From Pisaster brevispinus (Eukaryota; Echinodermata; Asteroidea; Forcipulatida; Asteriidae): DNA of 64,000 bases. The stretch covers positions 4,900,758 through 4,964,757 of the forward strand of contig JAMKCF010000001.1 in NCBI GenBank assembly GCA_023634235.1, written 5' to 3'. Position numbers and translations under genes: made by a program. Within the stretch, counting starts at the first letter, position 1. Each line of letters starts with the position of its first letter. A model generated the notes under the pieces. That model did not search any database. It was not told the origin of the DNA and saw only the letters and a list, made by a program, of their open reading frames with translations. This document shows, in pieces, positions 34,880-45,457 of the stretch.

Positions 34880-35215
34880 TGTATCTTTGCAACACTAAGT
34901 TCACTCAAATGGACTCTGATACCAATTATTGCATGATTTTGTCTTACTGAATGGTGAAGTTATCCACAGGCTGCTGAATGAGCTTATGACCTGTCCCTTT
35001 TTGCTGCAACGATGATGATTTTCACCTTTTATTTGAAATCTTTCAAAGATCGCTGGTTTTAGCACTGGTTCATGTTCCTGAATGCAGGCTTCACAATTAT
35101 GTATATGTACCTTCTAAGTTGCTATTTCAGAATGGAGACCCTGCAAATTGCTCGTCTCAGACTTACTTTATGGTTTTCATGCTTTTTGTGCATGTCCTAC
35201 ACTTTGATATAAAAC
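34880..35215 (-). pseudogene. Decayed duplicate of the terminal Myb-like exon
   Basis: Minus-strand text matches the functional last exon and its 3' flank (35840-36160) over about 300 bp: CTGCTGAATGAGCTTATGAC, GGTTCATGTTCCTGAATGCA and CGATCGCTGG-like blocks recur in order. The copy has frameshifts, for example an extra A in the codons before the CAGCGATC text, and has lost the recognisable splice acceptor and WSKSE codons. It is a tandem duplicate of the 3' end of the recombinase gene that has decayed. Confidence 0.7.
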
Positions 35216-35933
35216 AAGTATGCCTTCATACATGTTAGTGCTACTGAGTATGTCTCATACATGTAGTACTGTGACAGGCTCTATAAATTTCCTCAGAGTC
35301 ACGTAAGAAGATATTATATACCATATTTAATGTAGCCTATAAACAAAAGCAACATTTGACTTTAATGGAAGAAAAAGCTTCAAACATACCTTCCAAGATT
35401 AAAAAATACTCTAACTTTAAATCTTTCAACAAAAATGAACACAACGCCTTCAAAAATCCTCATAAAACCGGTGGTCCAGGTTTAAAAACATGATAATGTT
35501 AAATAATCTTTTTTCCTGATTTCAAGAATAATCAATCCTCTTATACGTTAATCCTCTTATATGTTAATGCATTGCTAGTATGGTCATGCCAAATGTTGAT
35601 GTTATTTTGCACACTGAGTTTATAGACCTTTGTTCCATTGTTAGTACAATACAAATGCTCATGCATTTCTAATATTTCCTGCCTCTTATTTTCAGTAAGT
35701 ACCATTTCAGACCACCTACGAATTAGCACAGTCAGTGATTTAACCTCACACTGAGTTACATTTTTACTTAAACCAGAATGCTAATACTGCTAGAAAACGA
35801 CAGTGGCCCCACTGCAGGAACAATTGACAGTTTATATCTCTGCAATATTAAGTTCACTCAAATGGACTCTGATACCAATTGCATGATTTTGTCTTACTGA
35901 ATGGTTAAGTCATCCACAGGCTGCTGAATGAGC

Positions 35934-36154
35934 TTATGACCTTTTGTCCCTTTTTGCTGCAACGATGATGGTTTTCACTTTATATTTGACATCTTTCCAA
36001 GATCGCTGGTTTAGCACTGGTTCATGTTCCTGAATGCAGGCTTCACAATCAGCCTTTCCTGGTACCTTGTCAGTTTTTATAAATGTATGGAGACCCTTCC
36101 AAACTGCTCTTGTTTCAGACTTACTCCAAGGTCGTCGTGCTTTCTGTGTATGTC
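35934..36154 (-). CDS. Terminal exon: Myb/SANT-like C-terminal domain
   Basis: Acceptor TTTATTGTAG; 73 codons then TAA. Reads RRPWSKSETRAVWKGLHTFI, then KVPGKADCEAC and NQRSWKDVKYKVKTIIVAA. Spaced tryptophans in a predicted helical fold and the basic end resemble a Myb/SANT-like DNA-binding unit; CEAC could be a metal-binding half-site. The same type of tail follows related recombinase-like proteins as I recall them. A decayed duplicate lies about 1 kb downstream. Confidence 0.75.
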
Positions 36155-39100
36155 CTACAATAAATTTACAGGAAACAAAAGTAAGGGCACTAAGTCTTAG
36201 CCACAAAGAGAAATCCAACAATTTTAAATTTATTTGAAAACTGTCCCGGAAATTGAAATCATTTATTCTTTTGAGGCTACAAGAGGACTTGGACCACAAC
36301 TTCAGTTGCTGTCCATTGCATAGATGGCTCATGGTAGCACTTTTTGCGAAAGGTACAAGCAATGTTGCTGAGGGCAATGTTAATTAGGGTGCTGATGAAG
36401 TTTGGCACTGCAACTGCTGCGGGTATTTCATCGTGGTACATCTGCCCATTAAAGCTTCCATTAAGGACGAAGGGATCTGTGCGAAACACCCATACCTTAA
36501 AGGTTAACTGAAATACAAAGTAATGATGCTTTTATGTTACACCTTGTAATTTGTATACAATAATTCAATTGGAAAAAATCATTTCGTACATTCCTGTGTA
36601 TTTTTAAATGATTTATTTTCTTTAAAAATAATAGTATTCAGGAAAGCCCACATAAATTGGTCACTTGCTGACATATGGCTGGATTCTCAACGTGACGTTG
36701 TCATTACTTCATATATTCACGAGCTATTCCAGAGAACAATTGTTATGGGACAGGGTCTGCTAAAGGAATCACAAATGTGTTCCTTCTATTGTCAAATTCA
36801 CTCATGATTATATATTATGTAACGCATGTGACGTCACGTTGAGAATCTCAGTTAACCTTTAATACTTGGACTGGTCGATCTGTTTAACTATCACATAACA
36901 GATTGCCAAACATTCAGAACATTGTCTACATGTGTGACCATTTGGAATTCGTCAGTGATACAAAGTTACAGTGGAACTAACATGGTGGCTGTTGCTAATG
37001 TCTGTAAAGTGACAGGGAAGTCCTTCTGCTCACTGTGTCAATTGCAGTTTGGCAAAACCAAATTATCTGTTGTAACCTACCTGAGGGCTGATGCTCCTGT
37101 CTGTGACTAGGCTTCTGTGTTGACCTTAATGAAGTTGCTTGTGCTCTGAGTACTTTCTTAGGACAACCTAAGGGAGAACAGAACAATTCATACTTGAAAT
37201 GGGCATTCTTAAATTGTTTTTTGAGGAACTGATACAATTTGGAAAGGGGGTTACTTTAAATTTGAATCAGAGCAAACAAGAACAAATTTGACACGGCAAT
37301 TTTAAAAGGCAGGCAGGCAGACAGAACAGTTTTGCTCCAGATTTCTGAAACTACTGTAATTTTCTTAGAATGGACCAGCAAAATAATTTGTTTTAGGTGG
37401 TCCTAAAGCACATGTCAGCATCACTGATGTAATGCAAGTTAATGCACGACAGATGGTGTGGTGACAGCTCCCCTGCCCCCATATATCCCAAATTTTCATA
37501 GGAGTGTAAAGGTGGGGGGCAAGTAGGCAAATTTAGACAAATTACTAAAAAAAAAGCTAAGGAACAAACTTAGGGGGGGGGGGCATGCTTATGTCTGTAA
37601 TTAAATTACCTGAGGGCTGTTGCTCCTGTCTGTAACTTGACTCCTTTGTTGACCTTGATGAGGTTGCTTGTGTTCCTGGTTCTGGGTCATCAGCTGAACC
37701 TAATGGATGACAGAACAATTAATTTGTACTCAAAATGGGCATTCTTAAAGTGTTTTTGAGAAAATGATACAAATGATATAGAAATATAGAGTAAATAAAT
37801 AGCATATGACAGAAGTTAACTAAAACAGGGACCGTAGATAGAATGATATACACAGTAATCAGATGTTTGCAAACGTTTCTGCGAGATTTTCATCTCTTGT
37901 AAAGATTACTGCAAATTGCACATTTAAAATATAGACTTTGCGCACATTAATCAATTAATCAATCAATCAATCAATCAAAACTTTATTAATCCCGAACACG
38001 GAAATTTCAAATCACATTCGGACAATATGATCACATTTACATCTGCTCAATACTTTCTGAAAAGGTTTGAATGGCATAATTCCCATAATACATGTATAGA
38101 CCTTCACGGGCATGAACAGATGAAAGAAAAGTGCCAACCTTCATGCTCATCATCAATGTCAGATTCGTCGTCTTCAACATGGATGTCTGAAAGAAACATT
38201 ACAAATTAAAGAAAATATATTTAGAAAATATTTAGAAAAAATAAAAATATTTTTACCTATGTAAACCTATTTAACTGGGAATCTGACATATGCCAGTACT
38301 AACACAACGATAAAACTTTGATTTTAATACATCAGGGTATCTTCTTTTATAATAAACGGATCCAGCAAGCTCCAGCAAGTGCGTACTGACCAATCAAAGC
38401 AGTCTAAATGATCTCCCAACATCAGCCCGCCATGGTGGATATCAATCTCCATTATGTTGAGTGTTATATTTACGGCAAATTGCTTGAATCATGATAGTTC
38501 CGCCCTCAATATACCTCGCAAATTAACTTAAAAAGTTGCAAAATATGACAGGAACGCCATATTTATCATTCAACCGCTTTTCTGCCCATTAAAACAGGGA
38601 AATGAGGTGGATTGCGGCCATGGTAATTACATAAGATGACGATCGTAGGGTCAGGCAAGTGCATCGTACATGCACACGCATTGCCGTTGCTAGCCGTTGC
38701 TATGTGGGGTGGGACTTCCTGGATCGCTCTATTCTATACATGTCTCATTTCTGGCCAACCTTAGTTTAGCTCCGTACAAGATATGTTATTTAATGAGATT
38801 TCTCCCTTGACACTGTTAGGAAGAAGACCCACCTTTTAGCCACTGAATGTGGCACAAGTACGACAAATATATGAAGAAAGAAGTCAGCAATTGGCCAAAA
38901 CACATTCGGATAAAAAGTCAGTTCACAAACACAATTTTTCATGGGCTAGTTAACATAAACAAGCAGGTTAACCTGGACATTTCTGGTTGGTACTGTTTTT
39001 ATGCTATTTCAAGCAAACAACCCAGACTCAATTCGGAATGAAAATGAGAACTTAACATGAAAAGGATGCCCTAATTATTACCTTCAAGGTGAATTTCATC

Positions 39101-42100
39101 CAGTGACTTGCCAACGAACTGACCGATTTTACCACTCTCAATTGCTAGAAGTAGCTTGGCAATCTTTGTTAATTCAACAGTGGGCGCTGACAGACGGTAG
39201 AAGTCCCTGTGGATCTGTACGGAGTGACCCAAATGGTCTGCGAGCCAATCAAGCTGTGACTCTTTTAGGTCCAGGATTTGACTGACGGTAGCTGTGTATT
39301 TCCGCACTTTTGTTGTACGAACTAGGTGTGGCTTCTCAAGCTTTGCCTCTTGTGCAAGTTGCCGGAGACAGTCACTCGCTCGGATATTACTGAGGCAGCC
39401 TTGTCTCCCAAAGAAGTATGGGTTGTTACTTGGTACCCCACAAACATCCCGGCACGTTACAAGCTGTTCCATGGCTTTTTTGCATTCAACAGGAATGAGG
39501 ATAGGGACCCGCCTTCCTCTCTTCCCCCGAGTGTAGACCATATCAATTTCTTTCATGAGGTGTCGTTCCAGTGGGGATAGGGACTTCTGGATGTCAGTGA
39601 TGCTTGCTTTATTCCAATCAGGCCGGGTGGTATAGGACTTGAGTCTGCATGTGCAAAAACAAATATTCTCTTTGTAATGCATCTACATATACAGGGAGAT
39701 TTACATGACAACAAATACAATACATTAAAAGAAATGCAATAGTTTGTATTGCAGAAAACTGTAACTAGACATGATAGACCAAAACATTTCATACCTAATA
39801 TACAGTTATAGCAGAAACTTTTATTTAATTTAAAAAATTGTGTTGGTAGTGGCTGTTAAATTTTCTGACTTGTGTCCCTCGTTATGCTGCTGCGGCATCA
39901 TGACCACAAGGACACAAGCCTGAAAATTGGGCAACCCAGCACCACCACAGCAGCATTGTTGACTAAGGGTAACTGAAATTGTTTTTTTATCACAGATTTG
40001 GAAAGTATCCAGGATCACTTTTTAAACTTTATGTTGTGCACTTGACTAATTACAAACCAGACCTAATTATAAAGCATTTTTGGTCAAAAAATTTCAGTTG
40101 ACTCGTCCAGAGGAAATTTAAGGGTTGTAATAGGCTATGGACTAATTGCAAGTTTGGCCTGGAGAAGATTCCCACTGGGACCTTATTAAGAATGCAACAC
40201 AATCAACACTTGAATCCCTAGTTTTTAGTAGACCCCTAAAAATGATAAGTTCAACTTGAGGTGTCAAGAATAAATCTACTCACTGTAACTGCTCCATCTC
40301 CCCTGCCCTTCGTTTATTAAAAGTTGTCAGCCTTGCAAGCACCAACTCGCTGCACCTTCGATAGTTTGCGGCAGAGGCTTCTTTCTTAAGCTTGCTAGTT
40401 GTGGTTTTGATGTTCTCTTGAAGGAAATCTGCAAACATTTTCACATCTGTGGATTCAGGCAGCTCTACAACCTTGTCATGCTTGCGCTGATACATAGTTT
40501 TGAGGACTTCACATGAGATATGTTCTGCCCATTCTGCATCTTTTAGCTTCAGAAAATTCTCTGCCGCTTGTTCAGCTTCTGTATCAGATCTTCGGAGGGC
40601 AAGGCACCTCTTCATTGTCCCTAACTTAGTCAAACTATGGCCAAGCTTTAGGGCCAGTGATGGTCGCTCTGTTTCTGTCATTAAGTTATCATGCTCTATT
40701 TGCCCAGCAGTCAACTGAACTCCCTTTACAACAGTGTCGAAGTGTTGCGGTGCAATGAAATCATTGAGTGAAGAACTGGACTTAGACAATGATTGAAGGT
40801 TAAGAAGTAGCCTTCCTGCATTCCGCATCTCTTGGGAGAGGTAGTGGCGACGCTTTTGGGGATCCATGCCAAAGGTTTTGCGCGCATGTGCATTGCCCAA
40901 CTGAATAATCAATGGGTCATTTTGAACCACCTTGGAAAGGTGATCCTGCCTCATCCCAGTAAGAACGGCCTTGACTACAGGAGAGGCCTCTGTTAATTCA
41001 TCCATTAACAATGCACTCTCCAGACGAACGTCCCTGCTTCTCCTGTTTGCAGCTGTAACAGTATTAGATTCATCCTTCTTTGCACAGCAAAAGTAGTGTA
41101 GATGCTTCCACAGGTCGGCTTTGAGGTAGAACCCCAAACAGTCGGGGCATGGTCCGTATTCAGAATTCTCACAAGCATAATCTGATGATGTTGGCCTACG
41201 AACAAAGATTATTTCTCCTTGTTTCAGATCATAAACCATTTTATTATGATAGTAGTTTCCTCTGTTTCGCAAGAGTTCAAAGGCTTGTGCCCTCTCCTTG
41301 GAGCCAACTCTCATTTCCTGTATATCTTTCACTTCTTGCCTGTCTTTGTGCTGAGTAAGTAAATGCTTACTGATCTTAGTGACCAGCTTGCTGCAGTAGA
41401 AACAAGCTTGATGTTTGTTGTATGTCCTTTTGTTTGTGCTGCTATCCTTTACAACTGGTGGGAAAAAGATTGAGCTAGCGCTATCATCATCAGAAAAACT
41501 ACCTGTGTCACCAGCACCTTGACCAGAAATAGCCCAATCAGGTCCAGGCTTTGTGTCCATTCCATCTAAACAAGCCATGCCATCATCACTACTGGCTATC
41601 TCATCGCCACTACCACAAACTGCTACTTCAGTGCAATCCATATCAGATCCATCATCACCAGCCTGAGTGTACATGTAGATGTTGCTCCTATCTCCTGCTG
41701 CCAACTCTTTGTCAAGTTCTCCAGTTGCCACTCTAGAACCGAGATTTGCACTTGCAACACATGGGGCCTGATAACCAACAGTGTATCCGCTTCTCAGTGT
41801 GTTGATATCTTCTTGCATGGATCCCAAGACAGACAAAAATTCAGAACAGCTCTGTACAGAATCATGTGCAACTGCACTGTTGTCATGAAAGCGCCCATGG
41901 ATTCCTCGTGGAAGGGGAATTACGTGAGAAACATCTGAATCTGCATCAGATTCGTCAATTATGCAGGATTGCCGTGACTCGAGCTGAGAGTTGCAGGCCT
42001 CATTTTGAAGTGTCTCACTTACATTACCACCAACTGACACAGAGGGTACTGCCTCATTTACAGCAAATGTAACAACGCAGTAATGTCCAATGCCATCTGA

Positions 42101-43281
42101 ATCATTTGTCAAGAAGTCAACATCCATACAGACTGCTTCATCTTCCATCTCTCCGTGGCCTGCTCCGTCTTCCGACCCACCATTGACTGCTCCCTTTCTC
42201 ATTCCACCTTGGCCATCTCCATATTCCATCTCTCCATGGCCTGCTCCATCTTCCATCCCTTCAAGGCCTGCTCCATCTTCCAAGCCACCACTGACTGCTC
42301 CCTTTGTCAATCCACCTTGGACATCTTCATTTTCCATCTCTTCATTGCCTGTTCCATTTTCCATCTCTCCATTGCCTGTTCCATCTTCCATCTCTCCATG
42401 GCCTGCTCCATCTTCCATCTCTCCATGGCCTGCTCCATCTTTCATCTCTCCATTGCCTGCTCCATCTTCCATCTCTCCATGGCCTGCTCCTTCTTCCATC
42501 TCTCCATGGCCTGCTCCATCTTCCATCTCTCCATGGCCTGCTCCACCTTCCATCTCTCCATGGCCTGCTCCATCTTCCATCTCTCCATTGCCTGCTCCAT
42601 CTTCCATCTCTCCATGGCCTGCTCCATCTTCCATCTCTCCATTGCCTGCTCCATCTTCCATCTCTCCATGGCCTGCTCCTTCTTCCATCTCTCCATGGCC
42701 TGCTCCATCTTTCATCTCTTCATTGCCTGCTCCATCTTCCATCTCTCCATTGCCTGCTCCATCTTTCATCTCTCCATGGCCTGCTCCTTCTTCCATCTCT
42801 CCATAGCCTGCTCCATCTTTCATCTTTCCATTGCCTGCTCCATCTTTCATCTCTCCATGGCCTGCCCCTTCTTCCATCTTTCCATTGCCTGCTCCATCTT
42901 TCATCTTTCCATTGCCTGCTCCATCTTTCATCTTTCCATTGCCTGCTCCATCTTTCATCTCTCCATGGCCTGCTCCTTCTTCCATCTTTCCATTGCCTGC
43001 TCCATCTTTCATCTTTCCATTGCCTGCTCCATCTTTCATCTCTCCATGGCCTGCTCCTTCTTCCATCTCTCCATAGCCTGCTCCATCTTTCATCTTTCCA
43101 TTGCCTGCTCCATCTTTCATCTCTCCATGGCCTGCTCCTTCTTCCATCTCTCCATAGCCTGCTCCATCTTTCATCTTTCCATTGCCTGCTCCATCTTTCA
43201 TCTCTCCATGGCCTGCTCCTTCTTCCATCTTTCCATTGCCTGCTCCATCTTTCATCTTTCCATTGCCTGCTCCATCATACC
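35934..43281 (-). CDS. Six-exon gene: zinc-finger, tyrosine-recombinase-like and Myb-like protein with a 9-residue repeat domain
   Basis: Minus-strand exons joined by in-frame AG/GT sites: 43281-40284, 39644-39082, 38186-38139, 37699-37610, 37167-37081, 36154-35934 (stop TAA). The predicted protein is about 1,330 residues: 42 tandem 9-mers, an acidic Ser/Asp region, two Cys/His finger motifs, a tyrosine-recombinase-like core across exons 1-2, an acidic linker, and a Myb-like C-terminus. Recombinases of this fold cut and rejoin DNA through a tyrosine; in eukaryotes they occur in Crypton and DIRS-type elements. The domain order resembles multicopy uncharacterised proteins I recall from fish and invertebrate genomes. 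The 5' end is uncertain: an acceptor at 43283 makes an upstream exon likely; otherwise an ATG at 43324 could start it. An intact frame and catalytic pattern suggest recent activity or host use. Confidence 0.75.
36501..36858. mobile_element. MITE with AGGTTAACTG ends and TTAA target duplication
   Basis: Perfect ends: AGGTTAACTG at 36501 and CAGTTAACCT at 36849-36858, each flanked by TTAA. TTAA duplication is a mark of piggyBac and Kolobok elements. An inner copy of GATTCTCAACGTGACGT near 36677 repeats the right end in inverse. It lies in the intron before the terminal exon. Confidence 0.65.
37081..37167 (-). CDS. Exon 5: duplicate of exon 4
   Basis: Acceptor CTCCCTTAG, donor GTAGGT; 87 nt, phase 1 to phase 1. 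Includes AQATSLRSTQKPSHRQEHQP, alignable to exon 4 over most of its length. It could be constitutive or an alternative to exon 4, because either choice keeps the frame. Confidence 0.62.
37610..37699 (-). CDS. Exon 4: linker exon, paralogous to exon 5
   Basis: Acceptor CATCCATTAG, donor GTAATT; 90 nt, phase 1 to phase 1. Includes TQATSSRSTKESSYRQEQQP. Its sequence and flanks match exon 5, so one arose from the other by tandem duplication. Confidence 0.65.
37945..38025 (-). mobile_element. 3' tail of a non-LTR element (TTGA microsatellite end)
   Basis: On the minus strand GGGATTAATAAAGTTTTGAT is followed by (TTGA)n, a common LINE/SINE 3' end. No coding part was recognised upstream. Located in the intron between exons 3 and 4. 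Confidence 0.4.
38139..38186 (-). CDS. Exon 3: 48-nt acidic linker
   Basis: Acceptor TTTCTTTCAG, donor GTTGGC (weak). Reads DIHVEDDESDIDDEHE with split glycine codons at the ends, phase 1 on both sides. The acidic linker joins the recombinase core to the tail. Confidence 0.65.
38187..40283. other. Introns between exons 1-3 of the recombinase gene
   Basis: The introns 38187-39081 and 39645-40283 show no gene. The part 38360-38830 is related in direct orientation to 43640-43970 (AGCTCC...GACCAATCA and CTCCCAACATCAG texts recur), so a diverged repeat flanks exons 1 and 2. Confidence 0.4.
39082..39644 (-). CDS. Exon 2: catalytic part of the tyrosine recombinase-like domain
   Basis: Acceptor ATGCAG, donor GTAATA; 187 codons. 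Joined to exon 1 it reads EQLQLKSYTTRPDWNKASIT. Contains KRGRRVPILIP (beta-hairpin with the accessory basic residue), NPYFFGRQG, RTTKVRKYTATV (box II arginine, where many recombinases have LRHTFAT), DWLADHLGHS (the LGH histidine) and IHRDFYRLS (the candidate nucleophilic tyrosine). The order R, basic, R, H, Y is complete, so nothing visible rules out activity. The usual box II histidine two residues before R is replaced by K/V, as in divergent families. Confidence 0.8.
40284..43281 (-). CDS. Exon 1 seen: repeat domain, zinc fingers, start of the recombinase core
   Basis: About 3.0 kb open. Acceptor TTCTTCTGTGCAG before 43281 or ATG at 43324; donor GTGAGT at 40283. Counting from that ATG: 9-mers at residues 17-394; an acidic, low-complexity part to about 630; finger 1 C641-X2-C644-X9-H654-X4-H659; finger 2 C726-X2-C729-X11-H741-X4-C746; a helical region with YLSQEMRNAGRLLLNL (about 834-849) and RPSLALKLGHSL (887-898), conserved blocks of this protein type as I recall them. 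The end, LARLTTFNKRRAGEME, matches box I of tyrosine recombinases (R...E). So the catalytic domain begins at this exon's last codons and depends on splicing to exon 2. Confidence 0.82.
42143..43276 (-). repeat. Coding 27-bp minisatellite, 42 units
   Basis: Forty-two tandem units of 27 bp encode DGAGNGKMK-type 9-mers; the first 35 are close to consensus and the last seven are degenerate (for example NEDVQGGLT). Variants alternate: D/E, N/H/Y, K/E. Toward the protein N-terminus the pattern DGAGNGKMK, DGAGYGEME, EGAGHGEMK recurs, an 81-bp higher-order unit. No stop occurs in any frame of the consensus on either strand, so frames of 240-390 codons exist on the plus strand; I treat those as shadows. 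The charge pattern suggests a disordered or helical spacer. Confidence 0.95.
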
Positions 43282-43324
43282 CTGCACAGAAGAAATATTG
43301 AACAGAATCAAGTAGTTTTCTCAT

Positions 43325-44038
43325 TCTAACTCACTTGACCAAGTGTAAAACTAAGTAACACTAAATTTTTCCCAATATTCTCCATTCCTTTCAAAATGGA
43401 TATATTTAAAGTCTTGCGGTTTGGCTTTGAGCACAACAATTCCTTATAAACTTGTCTTGATTCAGGCAATAACATCTTTAAGGCTGGTGTGGTAGTGGAG
43501 GGGTTGGAAAAATTCATCTAATGCTTAACTTGTCTTTCTTTACCTCTCTCTCTCCTTTCCAATCCAAGGAAAAAATGCCAAAAAGAACAAATGAACTTTA
43601 ATTATGCATAGCCAGTCCAACACCTGTGTTAAGAACATGCAGTAAGCTCCGCCCTATTGCATGTTGGCCAGTCAGAGCCATGTTAAACTGATCACCCAAC
43701 GTCAGTCAGCTATGATGGTTATAATTATTTACCAATTGTGTTAAGCATTAAACTTAAGCAAAATGTGCAAGACTTTTGAGCTGTGTGGTGGCGGCAAACA
43801 CAATGTTGGTAAATTTTTATGCAAATGACCAAGTTGATAAACGATTAAATTGAGTGTTGCTAATGAAACACAAACTTGGGGAGGGGGTTATGTAAGTTTG
43901 TAGTAAATGCAAATTGATCAACACAACCCATTTTAAAGGGAAAAATCTCCCTTAGAGCACTGTTTGAGGGACAGGCAAAATGGAGGTTCATCCTTCATAA
44001 ATGCATAGGGTAATTATTTATGCATACCTTTAGAATGC
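43325..44038. other. Region upstream of the recombinase exon 1; no exon supported
   Basis: No clear first exon with an ATG and a phase-1 donor was found. It includes the diverged repeat at 43640-43970. One good donor (ATTTATAG, GTAAGTAAG) sits at 46878 on the minus strand and is phase-compatible, but the frame before it is short and lacks an ATG. Confidence 0.35.
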
Positions 44039-44042
44039 GTGT

Positions 44043-44376
44043 CCAGGACACTGTGGGAGCTAGCAACAGATGACCTCGTTCGAGGCATTACTCTAGGCAG
44101 GACACTGTGGGAGCTAGCAACAGATGACCTTGTTCGAGGCATTACTCTAGGCAGGACACTCTGGGAGCTAGCAACAGATGACCTTGTTCGAGGCATTACT
44201 CTAGGCAGGACACTCTGGGAGCTAGCAACAGATGACCTTGTTCGAGGCATTACTCTAGGCAGGACACTGTGGGAGCTAGCAACAGATGACCTTGTTCGAG
44301 GCATTACTCTAGGCAGGACACTGTGGGAGCTAGCAACAGATGACCTTGTTCGAGGCATTACTCTAGGCAGGACACT
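44043..44376. repeat. 54-bp tandem repeat, six copies
   Basis: Unit around GGACACTGTGGGAGCTAGCA with GATGACCTTGTTCGAGGCAT, repeated six times almost without change. Since 54 is a multiple of 3 the repeat is open on both strands (137 and 157 codons), but there is no start context, signal or splice support, so it is called noncoding. Confidence 0.9.
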
Positions 44377-45020
44377 GCAAAAACCAAATGAAATCTGCTT
44401 AAAACCCTTGCAAAATTCTTTGCACAAAGTTTTGTTTTTTAATCTACTTCATGTACATGAACCTAAAATACAGTTTGCAAGTTACATACTTAATTTTTCT
44501 ATTTTTCTGTAGCTCTAAAATGAACTATCATCACTTGCAGGGCTGATCAACCATGTACTTAAAGGGGGAAGGAAATTCTCTTTGCAAACGGCTCAGTTTT
44601 TAACTTCTCAAAATTGTTACTGTTATTTGATGATTAATAACTTTAAACATGCAGCTACAGGCTGAACTATTTAGAATACATCAAGCATCGCATTACAATG
44701 TAAAAAATAAAATTCATTTGTAAATAATTTTCAAGTATAAATATGGAAATTTAAAATCACAAAAGAAGCAGGGGAAAAGTACTGAACTGAAAAAGGGTTA
44801 AGACTTATGGTGAATCTAAGCGGGAAAAAAAAATGAAGGTTGTAAGAAGAAATAAGAACAAAGTTCAAAAAGAACACAAGGAAGTTATATCAACTATATA
44901 GGCCTAAGCAACAAGTTAAACTTGAAAATCACTCAAATTTCAAGGAGACGTTCTTGAACCAAGGGCATCGTAGGCAGTTGCCACCATATTTTTGCCTCCA
45001 TGAAGAATCAGGCCCATATT

Positions 45021-45221
45021 CAGTGGCAGTGCCAGACCTTTAATTCGGGGGAAGGGGGGCAAATGGGGATAAAAGGAAAAATATTTGGAGGGGCATGGTA
45101 GGTCATTCTCGAGCCCCAAGTGCAAGGAAAATTGCGGAAAGCAGGGGAAAACTTAGGGGCAAACAAATATTGGAGGGCAAATGCCCCCTATCCCCCCCCC
45201 CTTCCCTTGGCACCGCCACTG
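45021..45221. mobile_element. 201-bp hAT-like MITE
   Basis: Ends CAGTGGCAGTGCCA and (inverse) CAGTGGCGGTGCCA, with G-rich and C-rich inner arms. The 8-bp flanks are CCCATATT and CCCATACC (6 of 8 equal). CAGTGGC-type ends with 8-bp duplications are typical of hAT elements. Confidence 0.7.
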
Positions 45222-45457
45222 CCCATACCTGCATACCAGTATCACCATTTAATTGGGTCTGAGCACAATGCTAGACTTCTGGGGCTGACTGCATGAAGTT
45301 ATACAAACAATTTACACTGCTGATCTGGTGTCCCCTTCCCTCCCCTCCCCCAGCAAAAGGAATGCAACAAACAGTATAATCCAAAGGTTGCGAAATATTT
45401 TCAATATTTACATTGAACAAGCGTACAGGTATGTACAGTCTTACCTAGACCCAGTTT

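Noticed and set aside
36277..36489. Additional exon of the recombinase gene (70-codon minus frame)
   Set aside because: Exons 5 and 6 already join in frame without it, and its borders give an in-frame stop in the required phase.
42143..43276. Regular array that might be taken for a CRISPR
   Set aside because: Units are contiguous 27-mers with no unique spacers, in an animal exon.
42155..43329. Long plus-strand frames (up to 386 codons) rich in HLS/FHLSMACS repeats
   Set aside because: They are antisense shadows of the 27-bp coding minisatellite, whose unit length is a multiple of three and whose consensus has no stop on either strand.
44014..44512. Open frames of 137 and 157 codons on both strands
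   Set aside because: Generated by the 54-bp tandem array; no start context, domain or splice support.
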